Program-made: the position numbers and the translations under genes
In this document: positions 43,945 to 52,590 of the stretch, one piece after another
How positions within the stretch are numbered: the stretch's first letter is position 1
Layout of the letters: every line of letters starts with the position of its first letter
The notes under the pieces: generated by a model
What the model was told of the DNA's origin: nothing
The model's database searches: none
The model's input: the letters and a program-made list of their open reading frames with translations, nothing else
Assembly: GCA_963800975.1 (NCBI GenBank)
Contig: CAWDDB010000014.1
Location: 372,001-436,000, forward strand
Direction of reading: 5' to 3'
DNA length: 64,000 nucleotides
Source: JALYGY01 sp963800975
GTDB lineage: Bacteria > Actinomycetota > Rubrobacteria > Rubrobacterales > Rubrobacteraceae

Positions 43945-44461
43945 CTACCTGCGGGACCAGTGTTCCTCGTCGACCTCGGTCTCGGCTAGCTCGAGGGTGG
44001 CTGCGTGTCCGGTGAACTTGACGTGGTTGTTGACCGTCACGAGCGCCATCGGGCAGCAGAGGAAGACGCTCAGGGCCTCGTCGTAGACCAGCTGGTCGAT
44101 CTGCTTGCCCAACGCGGTCAGCCTTTCGCCGTCGGTCTCCGAAACGGAGCGTTCGAACAGGTCCTCGAACGCGTCGATCGGCGGGCCGGCGCGGAACGCG
44201 CCAAGCGAGTGGTAGTACTCGCGGTGGATCACCGCCGGCGGGTAGCCCGCCGCCAGGTCGAACCAGGCGTGCGCCAGCACGTCGAAGGGGAGCTCTATGT
44301 TCTTCTCGACCAGCGCCTTCTGGGCCGGGATCAGGTCCCGGTCGGGGATCTCGATCAGGTCGACCTCGATGCCGAGTGCGTCGCGAGCCTGAGCGCGCGG
44401 TCCTCGGGCCAGCCTGCTTCTCGCAGAAGCCTTCCCGCCTCCTCGGGGTCGCTGAGCCTCC
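43945..44461 (-). pseudogene. Peptide ABC transporter substrate-binding protein remnant (C-terminal)
   Basis: The last ~170 codons of a family 5 solute-binding protein remain. The upstream part LSDPEEAGRLLREAGWPEDRA is in one frame and IEVDLIEIPDRDLIPAQKAL with DVLAHAWFDLAAGYPP in another, so at least one frameshift is present. The end (YDEALSVFLCCPMALVTVNN) matches the family C-terminus. The N-terminal two-thirds with the signal peptide are missing; the LarA-like stop lies directly upstream. Confidence 0.7.
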
Positions 44462-46039
44462 CTAGCTCACCTCGCAGATAAACAGCGGCGGGATGTGCAT
44501 GTAGGTGGTGCTCGGGCTCGGGCCGACGGTGTCCTGGGCCATCTCGAGGGCCTCAGCTATGGAGTCCGACCTCTTGAACCCGAGACGCCCGGTCGTCATC
44601 GGATCGCCGCCGACCAGGATCACGTCCCCCAGGTGCTCCGTGGCGTGGGCGGCCCAGTACAGGACCGTGAACGGGTGAACGCCGTGGTAGGCGTAGGAGT
44701 TGCGGTACAGCGTGCGGTACCAGGGATCGTAGGCGTACCGCTCCTCGTAGCGGGCGGCGATCTCGTGCAGATCCGTCGTCTCGGACAACACCTCGTTCCA
44801 GAGGTCAATGTAGGAAGGGTGGTGCAACCCGTCGAACTCCTCAGGCATTGGGTGGGTGCCGATCAGCACGCCCCCCTCGCGCACGAGCGGCCTGCCCTTG
44901 TAGAGGTTGAAGAGGTAGCCGAGCAGCATGTTCATGACCAGGAGCGGGTTCATCACGGAGTTGACGTTGTACGGTCCGAGGTAGGGGACGCCGAGCAGGA
45001 GCACGTCGGATTGTCCGTCGACCGGCACGAGCTGCTGGCGGTAGGTGTGCTTCAGGGTCTCGGCGTGCACCGGGTCCGTCGCGCCGGCCTGCACGCTAGT
45101 CATGCGGTGCGGGGCCTTGATGCTCTGGAAAACCCTGCGCGCGGCCGAGCCCGGCATCGAGCGCGTCGCCGCGTGGTTCGCGAGGAAGTTGGCCCGCGTC
45201 AGGGGGTTCCAGTCCCGCTCCGGCTTCGCCATGAAGTCGAAGACCGCGGGGTATGAGGCGTTGTTGAGGGTCGTCTCGATGTGGAAGACCTTGACGTTCT
45301 CGTCGAAGATCTTGCCCATCCGATCTATGGAGCCATGCATCGCGGAGTTAGGCGGGTCCATAAGCGAGCGGGTGTGCTCGAGGGTCTTGGGGTTGTGGTG
45401 GTGGCGGATCGAGGAGTAGGGGGAGAGCCCGGTGTGGACGGACTTGTGGCCGCCGTCCATCGGTATGTAGTTGACGTTGACGTAGACGAGCAGGTCGCTC
45501 TCGGCGACGCGGCTGCTCACCCGCACCTCCTCGCCCCGCTCCGTCTCCCCTATTGTGGTGTGGTTCTCCTCGTCCTCGGCGTCGTAGTTGTAGAGCCTGT
45601 CGGGGTAGAAGCGCCCCACGACCCTCTTGCCGAGTATGTGCTGCAGCTCCGCCCTGGTCATGCGCCGATGCAGGCCAAGGGCTGCGATGAGGTGGATGTC
45701 CTCGACGCCCCTGGCGTACGCTTTCTCCAGCACCTTCTCTATGACGAGCTGGCGGTTGTCCGGAGCCCTCATGGGCGGAAGCGGGAGCGAGAGGTCGTCG
45801 AAAGCGATGGTCAGCTTCATGCCGGGACGCAGCAGCTCGTGCAGCGGCTCCATCCCGTAAGGCTCGAGCAACGCGCGCTCGATGGCGACCCCCGGATCCG
45901 CGAGCGGCTCCAGGGGCCCCGGCGGGTATATCACCCGCGTGCCCTCGGGCAGCTTCTCGTAGTGGAACCCGTCCCCCGCGTTGAACATCATCGGGGGGCT
46001 GCTCTTCTCCAGGATGGTCGTGAAGCCAGGCCGGCTCAT
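44462..46039 (-). CDS. LarA-like (lactate racemase domain) protein
   Basis: A 525-residue protein with the N-terminal fold of lactate racemase. LTIAFDDLSLPLPP, ALGLHRRMTRAEL (His of the HR motif) and DGGHKSVHTGLSPY match positions that hold the nickel-pincer nucleotide ligands in LarA. It is longer than LarA (~425 residues) and has a distinct C-terminal half ending YMHIPPLFICEVS. The ATG at 46039 has GAAGGGAGCAACT; the upstream ATG at 46060 is less likely. LarB, LarC and LarE cofactor genes are not in the window. Racemase or epimerase activity is only a guess. Confidence 0.82.
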   Translation of the reverse strand: MSRPGFTTILEKSSPPMMFNAGDGFHYEKLPEGTRVIYPPGPLEPLADPGVAIERALLEPYGMEPLHELLRPGMKLTIAFDDLSLPLPPMRAPDNRQLVIEKVLEKAYARGVEDIHLIAALGLHRRMTRAELQHILGKRVVGRFYPDRLYNYDAEDEENHTTIGETERGEEVRVSSRVAESDLLVYVNVNYIPMDGGHKSVHTGLSPYSSIRHHHNPKTLEHTRSLMDPPNSAMHGSIDRMGKIFDENVKVFHIETTLNNASYPAVFDFMAKPERDWNPLTRANFLANHAATRSMPGSAARRVFQSIKAPHRMTSVQAGATDPVHAETLKHTYRQQLVPVDGQSDVLLLGVPYLGPYNVNSVMNPLLVMNMLLGYLFNLYKGRPLVREGGVLIGTHPMPEEFDGLHHPSYIDLWNEVLSETTDLHEIAARYEERYAYDPWYRTLYRNSYAYHGVHPFTVLYWAAHATEHLGDVILVGGDPMTTGRLGFKRSDSIAEALEMAQDTVGPSPSTTYMHIPPLFICEVS

Positions 46040-46061
46040 AGTTGCTCCCTTCGGTCGCAAT

Positions 46062-46225
46062 GCTATCGGCTATCAGCCGGCAGCTATCAGCTCTCTTGCC
46101 GAAACGTTCAAGCCTCCAATTTCGCCTCCGCGCGACTCGCAAGCGCGCGACAGCCTCGTGGCCGCACCAGCGGCGCGTTGGCATCAATTCTAGCTGACAG
46201 CTGAGTGCTGATGGCTGACCGCTCT
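46062..46225. repeat. Two facing clusters of ATCAGC-type short repeats
   Basis: At 46062-46093 the plus strand holds units such as GGCTATCAGCC and CAGCTATCAGC. At 46187-46225 the minus strand holds GTCAGCCATCAGCACTCAGC. The second cluster encodes the last residues and stop of the dehydrogenase gene (SHQHSAVS). Similar short direct repeats occur between genes in many bacterial genomes; their role is not established. Confidence 0.5.
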
Positions 46226-47425
46226 ATGGTCGAAGACCACCCTCACGTGACCCTGCCTGCCGGCGGCGCGGGCCGCGGCTATGGCCTCCCGGTATTGCGA
46301 GAGGCGGAAACGGGGGCCGACCAGGGACGCGAGGTCCATCTCCGGCGCGAGCCGGAGCGCGAGCTGGAAGCTCTTGATCCTCTCTCCCCCGTGGTTCTCG
46401 AGCCCGTAGGCGTAGGAGCCGGTCAGGCCGACCTCCTTGTACCAGAGCGCCGTCAGGTCGAGGCAACCGCGCGCGGGCGGCATGCCGACGAGGGATACCC
46501 TGCCGCCCGGCCGCGTGAGCCTCAGGGCGTCCTCCATCGTGCCAGGAGCGCCCACGCACTCGAAGGTCCTGTCCGCCCCGCCCATGACGACGGGCTTGCC
46601 GATCTCGGGCCTGTACGCCTCCGTGCCGAGCATGTGGGGAAGCTTCGCGTAGGTCTCCTTCGGGTGCACCACCGCGTCCGCGCCCAGGCGGAGCGCCTCC
46701 TCCCTCTGCCTCTCGTGCTTGGCGACGCAGATCAGACGCCCCACCCGCGTCAGCTTCTTCAGCGCCGCGACGACGAAAAGGCCGATGGGGCCGGCGCCGA
46801 TCACCAGCGCCGTCTCACCCGGACCCGGCTCGTTCCCGAGCGCCGCGTGGACCGCGCACGCGAGCGGCTCTACGGCCGCGGCCGCCTCGTCCGAGACATT
46901 GTCTGGAACCTTGTGGAGCTGGGATGGGTGGGCGACCAGCGTTCCCTCGGACCAGCCCCCGCCGGTGTCGCGGCAGAAGCCGGTCTGGATGCCTGGCGAG
47001 ATGTGCCCCTTCGCCACGTTCACGCACAGGGCCTGCTGGCCGTCGGAGCAGTAGGGGCACGGCGGCTCTATCCCGCGCACCGCGCAGCCGAGCGCCGGCT
47101 CCACCACGACCCGCTCCCCGGCGCGCAGCCCTCCCCTGTCCTCGGTCACGACGCCGACTACCTCGTGACCGAGGACGAAGGGTGGGGAGGTGATCGGGGA
47201 GAAGTAAGGCGAGTTCTCGGATGAGAGCGTCCCGAGGTCGGAGCCGCAGATGCCCGACACGAGCGGCCTGAGGCGTACCCAGTCCGGCGTCGGCAGCACC
47301 GGCTCCGGGATGTCCTCGAGCTTGAGCGGCGAGAACCGGCTCGTCTCGAGGCCCCCAACGCGCTTCGCGCCGGCCCGCATGAGCAGGTAGCGTGGCACGG
47401 ACTTGCGGTATTGGAGGGCGAGCAC
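46190..47425 (-). CDS. Zinc-binding MDR dehydrogenase
   Basis: A 411-residue medium-chain dehydrogenase. The catalytic zinc site is ICGSDLG with GHEVVG; the structural-zinc region is atypical (CAVRGIEPPCPYCSDGQQALC); the NAD loop is IGAGPIGLF. It is longer than most members, with an N-terminal extension and a tail encoded by short repeats. GTG 47425 begins two bases after the FAR-HAD stop, so it is part of the plsY operon. A role in oxidising or reducing an alcohol or aldehyde made by the fused reductase is plausible inference. Confidence 0.88.
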   Translation of the reverse strand: MLALQYRKSVPRYLLMRAGAKRVGGLETSRFSPLKLEDIPEPVLPTPDWVRLRPLVSGICGSDLGTLSSENSPYFSPITSPPFVLGHEVVGVVTEDRGGLRAGERVVVEPALGCAVRGIEPPCPYCSDGQQALCVNVAKGHISPGIQTGFCRDTGGGWSEGTLVAHPSQLHKVPDNVSDEAAAAVEPLACAVHAALGNEPGPGETALVIGAGPIGLFVVAALKKLTRVGRLICVAKHERQREEALRLGADAVVHPKETYAKLPHMLGTEAYRPEIGKPVVMGGADRTFECVGAPGTMEDALRLTRPGGRVSLVGMPPARGCLDLTALWYKEVGLTGSYAYGLENHGGERIKSFQLALRLAPEMDLASLVGPRFRLSQYREAIAAARAAGRQGHVRVVFDHRAVSHQHSAVS

Positions 47426-47426
47426 C

Positions 47427-49685
47427 CTAAACCTTGTCTGGGGCCGAGCCGTTCTTGCTCCACCTGCGGAGCTGCCAGCCGCGTTCTTTGGCCGCCGCGG
47501 CCAACCTGCGGTCCGGGTTGACGGCGACCGGGTTGCCCACGGCCTCGAGCATCGGCAGATCCGAGATAGAGTCGGCGTAGGCGTAGGAGCGGCCGAGGTC
47601 GACGCCACGCTTGCGGGCGAAGGAGGCCAACATCCGGGCGCGCGCCTCGCCCGCCACGGGCGCGCCCGAGAGCTCGCCGGTGTACAGGCCGTCCTCCTCG
47701 GCCAGCGAGGCCGAGAGCACGTCGTCGGCGAGGTCCTTGAACGGATCGAGCAGAAAATCCAGGGCTCCCGAGAGCAGAACGACGCGGTGTCCCTTCCGCT
47801 TGTGCTCCCTCAGGCATTCAAGGGCGTCGGGGTAGATGCGGCTCAGGGTAAAGCCGGGGAAGCTCTCCTGGCCGAGGTGCCTGGCGCGCGAGGGCGTCCA
47901 GCCGGCGTAGTTCTTGTAGAATGCGCGGTTGAAGTGGGCCCGGCTGACCTTGTCCAGGGCCCAGTAGAAGGGGATCTTGGCCAGGAACGCCGCCGCCCAG
48001 AGCGGCCGCGCCGCCGCCGGCATCTCGCGCATCTTGAGCCACGCGTAGTACGAGACCACGTTCGAGCCGACGAGCGTGCCGTCGACGTCGAAGATCGCCG
48101 CCACCACACCCGGCTCCTCCGCCACGACCTTCTTGCGCTTCCTGCGGCTCGGGCGGGTCGTAAGGGCCGGCAGGTGCGTCCCCTGCAACCAGGTCTTCCA
48201 GTCCAGCCGGGTGATGTCGAACGGGAACGCGTCGCGGTCGTGCGGGTCCAGGGACTCGAAGAGCGCGGCGGTGTGGTGCGTAGAGAACGTCGCCGTATCC
48301 GACGAGTACGGCCCGTAGATGCGACTGTAGTAAAGGCTCATGCGCGACCGCTTGTCGGCGCGCGCTATCCTGCCTCGCACGTCCGCTGTGATGTGCCCGT
48401 CTGGCAGACGCGAGACCACCTTGCCCGCGACCTCGAGGCTCGCGAGCTCGGCCTTGAGCCGGCGCTCGACCGCCCCGCGACCGGGGAAGCTCCACTCCGG
48501 GGGCTGAATCGGGCGTCCGCCGGAGTCGCGCAGCGGGTTCTCGAGGAAGTACTCCCTGACGTGCTCGTAGAGCTGGCGGTAGCGCAACGGGTTTCGGTCG
48601 CCCGAGGCCACCTGGAACACCTCCGGGTCCTCGGGTCGGCGCGCGGCGGCCGCAAGGGTGGCGTTCACGACGTGGTCCACGGGGACGATGTCTATGATGC
48701 TCTCGGGGTCGCCTGGGAACTCCCTGATGATTCCCTTGGCGAACGCCATGATTATCGGGTCGGCCATCCTGGAGCCCTGGATCCAGCCCGGGAAAGGCTC
48801 CTCCTGGCTACTCTCGATGATCGCAGGCCTCACGATCACGAGCGGCACGTCTTCGCGCTCCCTCACCGCCATCCGCTCGGCCAGGGACTTTGTGAAAGTG
48901 TAGACGTCGTGCCAGCCCAGGGCGCGGGCGCGCCGCGTGCCGCGCTCGACGAGGCGCTCGCGCATCCAGGCCCGCCTGAGCTGGTCCGTCCTCTCGGCGA
49001 CCTCCTCCTCCTCGCCGACCATCCCGAGCTCCCGCCTGGCCTCCGTCTCGAAGCGCCGGATCAGGGCCCGCTCGCGCGAGGCTTCCTCTACCTCGCCGAC
49101 CACGCCCTCGAGGCTCGCCACCTCTTCGTAGGGGTCGAGGGGCGTCCCGTTCGGCGAGGCGTTTCCCGGCGGCTCCTCGGGCGCGAAACCCTCCTGCATC
49201 CCGGCCACGTAGGCGGTCGAGACGTGCAAGAAGAGCGGCTTTTTGCCCCAGCCGCGCGCCAGGCGCAGCAGGCCCAGGGTCCCCCGGACGTTCGACTCGA
49301 CGGCGGCGTCCAGCGGCGCGTCGAAGACGACCGAGGCGGCGGAGTGGATCACGACGTCCACCTCGCGCGCTAGCTGGGCGAGGTCCTCCTCCCCCAGACC
49401 GAGCGACGGGGCCTGGACGTCGCCCTCGAGCACGCGCACCTTGCGCGCGACGTGCTCCTCGAAGTCCTCCCCCCACTCCTCGCGCAGTTTGCGCAGGGCG
49501 GCCGAGCCGAGCACGTCCCTCTCGAACCGGGCAGAGGCGCTCCTGTCGCGGGAGGCCCGGATCAGGAGGTAGAGCCGCCCCAGCTCGGGGAGCCCGCGCA
49601 GTATTTTTTCGACGAGGGCCGTTCCCAGAAAGCCGGTCCCCCCGGTGAGCAGGATCGACCGCCCGCGGTAGGCCTCAGCGAGCAC
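47427..49685 (-). CDS. Fatty acyl-CoA reductase (NAD_binding_4) fused to a HAD-IB phosphatase domain
   Basis: A 752-residue fusion. Residues ~10-400 are an extended-SDR thioester reductase domain: TGGTGFLGTALVEKIL (14-29), VDVVIHSAASVVFD, LHVSTAYVAG and a YxxxK pair near 262 (VYTFTKSLAE). After a linker with RRKRKK, residues ~528-735 are a PSP-like HAD: AAIFDVDGTLVGSN, LLSGALDFLLDPF and YAYADSISDLPML. The first domain would reduce acyl-CoA to fatty aldehyde or alcohol; the HAD would remove a phosphate. Multi-domain relatives occur in myxobacterial ether-lipid synthesis (from memory). It overlaps plsY by 11 bases. Confidence 0.9.
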   Translation of the reverse strand: MLAEAYRGRSILLTGGTGFLGTALVEKILRGLPELGRLYLLIRASRDRSASARFERDVLGSAALRKLREEWGEDFEEHVARKVRVLEGDVQAPSLGLGEEDLAQLAREVDVVIHSAASVVFDAPLDAAVESNVRGTLGLLRLARGWGKKPLFLHVSTAYVAGMQEGFAPEEPPGNASPNGTPLDPYEEVASLEGVVGEVEEASRERALIRRFETEARRELGMVGEEEEVAERTDQLRRAWMRERLVERGTRRARALGWHDVYTFTKSLAERMAVREREDVPLVIVRPAIIESSQEEPFPGWIQGSRMADPIIMAFAKGIIREFPGDPESIIDIVPVDHVVNATLAAAARRPEDPEVFQVASGDRNPLRYRQLYEHVREYFLENPLRDSGGRPIQPPEWSFPGRGAVERRLKAELASLEVAGKVVSRLPDGHITADVRGRIARADKRSRMSLYYSRIYGPYSSDTATFSTHHTAALFESLDPHDRDAFPFDITRLDWKTWLQGTHLPALTTRPSRRKRKKVVAEEPGVVAAIFDVDGTLVGSNVVSYYAWLKMREMPAAARPLWAAAFLAKIPFYWALDKVSRAHFNRAFYKNYAGWTPSRARHLGQESFPGFTLSRIYPDALECLREHKRKGHRVVLLSGALDFLLDPFKDLADDVLSASLAEEDGLYTGELSGAPVAGEARARMLASFARKRGVDLGRSYAYADSISDLPMLEAVGNPVAVNPDRRLAAAAKERGWQLRRWSKNGSAPDKV

Positions 49686-50280
49686 GTTTCTTCTTTACCT
49701 TCTCGCCAAACTTCCGCTCGCGGCCGGCGAGCAGGGCCCTCGCGTTCTCGCGGTGCCGCCAGAGCACCACGGCTCCCCCAACGATGGTGTAGAGCACGTA
49801 GGGCAGCGGCTGATCCGTAAGCCAGAACGCGAACGGGCTCACTACCATCAGCACGATCGCGGCAAGCGAGGTGTAGCGGCTGGTGAGGGCAACCGCCCAC
49901 CACAACACGAAGAGCGCGAGCCCGACGGGCAGCGCGAGCCCGATCGTCGTCCCGGCCCCCGTCGCCACCGCCTTGCCCCCCTTGAACCCGAGGAAAACCG
50001 ACCAGCACGCGCCGACGACGGCGGCGAGGGCGACCGCCGCCACCACCCAGCCATCGTCGGTGATCGCCCGCGCGAGCACCACGGGTACGAACCCCTTGAG
50101 CATGTCCCCGAGCATCGTCAGGACCGCGGGCCACTTGCCGGCGGCCCGCAACACGTTGGCCATCCCGATGTTCCCGCTGCCTTCTTTGAGCACGTCCACG
50201 CCGAAGGCCCTACCCACCAACAGGCCGGTGGGCACAGAGCCAAGCAGGTACCCGCACAGGATAAGGAGAACCCCTAACAT
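49675..50280 (-). CDS. plsY: Acyl-phosphate:glycerol-3-phosphate acyltransferase
   Basis: A 201-residue integral membrane acyltransferase that makes lysophosphatidic acid from acyl-phosphate and glycerol 3-phosphate. It has the three short conserved loops: GSVPTGLLVGRAFGVDVL, GSGNIGMANVLRAAGK and FLGFKGGKAVATGAG, with about five helices and a basic C-terminus (EKVKKKRAR). ATG 50280 gives MLGVLLILCGYLLGSVPTG, the usual beginning; the longer upstream reading is not homologous. It is the first gene of the FAR-HAD operon, which may be a second plsY besides a housekeeping one. Confidence 0.94.
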   Translation of the reverse strand: MLGVLLILCGYLLGSVPTGLLVGRAFGVDVLKEGSGNIGMANVLRAAGKWPAVLTMLGDMLKGFVPVVLARAITDDGWVVAAVALAAVVGACWSVFLGFKGGKAVATGAGTTIGLALPVGLALFVLWWAVALTSRYTSLAAIVLMVVSPFAFWLTDQPLPYVLYTIVGGAVVLWRHRENARALLAGRERKFGEKVKKKRAR

Positions 50281-50455
50281 GGCGGAGAAAGTATAGCCCA
50301 ACGCCGGAACCCAGGCTTGCTTAGCGCAGCCCCAATTCGGCAATCCCCACCATCCACGATGTACCATGCTCCGGGCAACGCCGCGACCGGCTCGGAGCGC
50401 CTCTCGGCGGCTCTCCAGGTAGCAGGGCCGGTCGAAAAGGATGGTCCCGTGTCGG

Positions 50456-51977
50456 CTACAGCCAGAGCTCGCGGGCGCTCGCGACCTCCAGCGCCCGCGA
50501 CATCGCGCGGGCCTTGTTGCGCGACTCCTCGTACTCCAGGGCCGGTACCGAGTCGGCCACCACCCCGCCGCCAGCCTGGAAGTAGGCGACGCCGTCCTTG
50601 AGGATAGCGGTGCGGAGCGTTATGCAGGTGTCGAGGCGGCCGTCCACGCCGTAGTAGCCGGTGGCGCCGGCGTAGGGCCCGCGGCGGGCTGGCTCCAGCT
50701 CGTCGATGATCTCCATGGCCCGAACCTTGGGCGCGCCCGAGACGGTCCCCGCGGGGAAAGCGGCGGCGAGGGCGTCGAGGGCCGTGAGACCAGGCCTCAG
50801 GTTCCCCTCGACCGTCGAGACGATGTGCATCACGTGCGAGTAGCGCTCCACCTCCATAAAGGTGGCCAGCTCGACAGAGCCGACCTCGCAGACGCGACCC
50901 AGGTCGTTTCGCCCGAGGTCGACGAGCATCACGTGCTCGGCGCGCTCCTTCTCGTCGGCCAGCAGCTCCTCGGCCAGGAGGGCGTCTTCCTCTGGCGTAC
51001 CACCGCGGGGCCGCGTGCCGGCGACGGGCCGGGTCATCACGCGGCGGCCCTCGGCGCGAACCAGGGGCTCGGGCGACGCCCCGACGAGATAGAAATCTCC
51101 CAGCTTCAGGTACGTCATGTATGGCGATGGGTTCACGGTTCGCAGGCCCCGGTAAAGCAGCAACGGGTCGAGATCTCCTATCCCGGCCGAGAACCTCTGG
51201 GATGGCACGATCTGGAACGCGTCTCCGGCCCTGATGTATTCCTTCGCCCGCTCGACCATCTCCTCGTAGCGCTCCCTGGTGACGTTCGAGGAGACCGCGA
51301 AGTCCCCGCTGCCGGTGGGAAGCGCCCGGCGCGCGAGCGGGGCCGAGAGCCGCTCCACAACCCGCCGGATATCGTCGGCCGCCCTGCGGTAGGCCGCGGC
51401 GAACCCCTCTCCCTCGATGTCGCGCAACCGGGCGGCGTCGACGAGCGAGATCACGAGCACCTTGTGCCTGAGGTGGTCGAAGACGACCAGCGAGTCGGTG
51501 ACGGCGAAGTAGGCCTCTGGGACGCCGAGGTCGTCGGGAGGGGCACCCGGCAACCGCTCCAGGTAGCGAACGGCGTCGTAGGAGAGGTAGCCCACCGCCC
51601 CACCGACGAAGGCAGGGCAGGTGCGGCAACGGGGCGACCGTCTTCTTGCCCATGATCTCCGCGAGCCCCCTGAAGGGGTCCGGCGCGGGAAGCTCGCGCA
51701 CGCCGTCGGCGTCGACGACCGTGTAGGTCCCGTCGCGATACGAGAGCGTGCGCTTGGGGTCGAAGCCGAGAAAGGAGTAGCGGCCGAACCTCTCGGCGGC
51801 CTCGGCGCTCTCGAGCAGGAAGACGTTCTGCTCGCCCGAGAACTTGAGGACCGCCGAGATGGGCGTCTCGAGGTCCCCGATAAACTCGGCGTAGAGCGGC
51901 ACCACGTCGTAGTCCCTGGCGAGGACGCGGGCCTCCACGAGCGAGGGCGTCAGGTTGAGCCTACCCGTGCCTGGCAC
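50456..51977 (-). CDS. trpE: Anthranilate synthase component I, one frameshift as read
   Basis: TrpE converts chorismate and ammonia to anthranilate. The N-terminal part (NLTPSLVEARVLARDYDVVPLY, with the LLESAE inhibitor-binding motif) runs in one frame to ~51620. The rest (GYLSYDAVRYLE, PSPYMTYLKLGDFYLVGASP, GTRPRGGTPEEDALL, DLGRNDLGRVC) is in the next frame. Dropping one C from the CCC tract (plus strand 51615-51617) restores HLPAFVGGAVGYLSYD, as in the family. GTG 51977 overlaps hisIE. With all catalytic motifs intact, an error in the sequence is more likely than a pseudogene. Confidence 0.88.
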
Positions 51978-52590
51978 GCAGCACCCCCGCGACCTCGTCC
52001 GTGCCCACGCCCCGCTCCTCCAGCAGGACCAGCAGATGGTAGACGAGGTCGGCCGTCTCCTCCGCCAGCCGCTCCCCGGAGAGCGCCGCCACGACGACCT
52101 CGACCGCCTCCTCGCCCACCTTCTGGGCGACCTTCTCCGTCCCCTCCCCGAGCAGCCTGGCCGTGTAAGAGCCCTCTGGCATATCGTGGTGTCGCGAGGA
52201 GATGGTCGCGGCCAGCCTGTCCACCATCGCCCCGAGGTCGCCCCCGCGGGCGTCGGCCCTCAGCCCGCTGCCGGGCAGGGCCGTGAAGAAGCAGGTCTCC
52301 TCGCCGGTGTGGCAGGCCGGGCCGCGCGGCTCTACGCTGTACAGCAGGGCGTCGCCGTCGCAGTCCAGGCGGACCTCGACGACGCCCTGCGTGTTGCCGC
52401 TCGTCGCCCCTTTGCGCCAGAGCTCGTCCCTCGAACGCGAGTAGTAGTGGGCCTCCCCGGACTCCAGCGTCTTCTCCACCGCCTCTCGGTTCGCGTAGGC
52501 GAGCGTGAGCACGGCGCCCGTCGTCGCGTCCTGGGCCACGACGGGGACGAGGCCCCTGGCGTCGTAGCGGATCTCTGCGGCCATGCTCAT
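51961..52590 (-). CDS. hisI: Bifunctional phosphoribosyl-AMP cyclohydrolase / phosphoribosyl-ATP pyrophosphohydrolase
   Basis: A 209-residue HisIE fusion for two early histidine steps. The HisI part (about 1-110) has YANREAVEKTLESGEAHYYS, RKGATSGNTQ and the metal-binding DCDGDALLYSV with ACHTGEETCFF. The HisE part (about 115-209) has GSYTARLLGEGTEKVAQKVG and EEAVEVVVAAL helices that bind magnesium. ATG 52590 overlaps the intended hisF stop as ATGA. Many actinobacteria have separate hisI and hisE, so the fusion is a useful taxonomic clue. Confidence 0.95.
   Translation of the reverse strand: MSMAAEIRYDARGLVPVVAQDATTGAVLTLAYANREAVEKTLESGEAHYYSRSRDELWRKGATSGNTQGVVEVRLDCDGDALLYSVEPRGPACHTGEETCFFTALPGSGLRADARGGDLGAMVDRLAATISSRHHDMPEGSYTARLLGEGTEKVAQKVGEEAVEVVVAALSGERLAEETADLVYHLLVLLEERGVGTDEVAGVLRARHG

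Noticed and set aside
43559..44461. Insertion element between the MFS and LarA-like genes
   Set aside because: No transposase sequence, terminal inverted repeats or target duplication was seen; the pieces are ordinary gene remnants.
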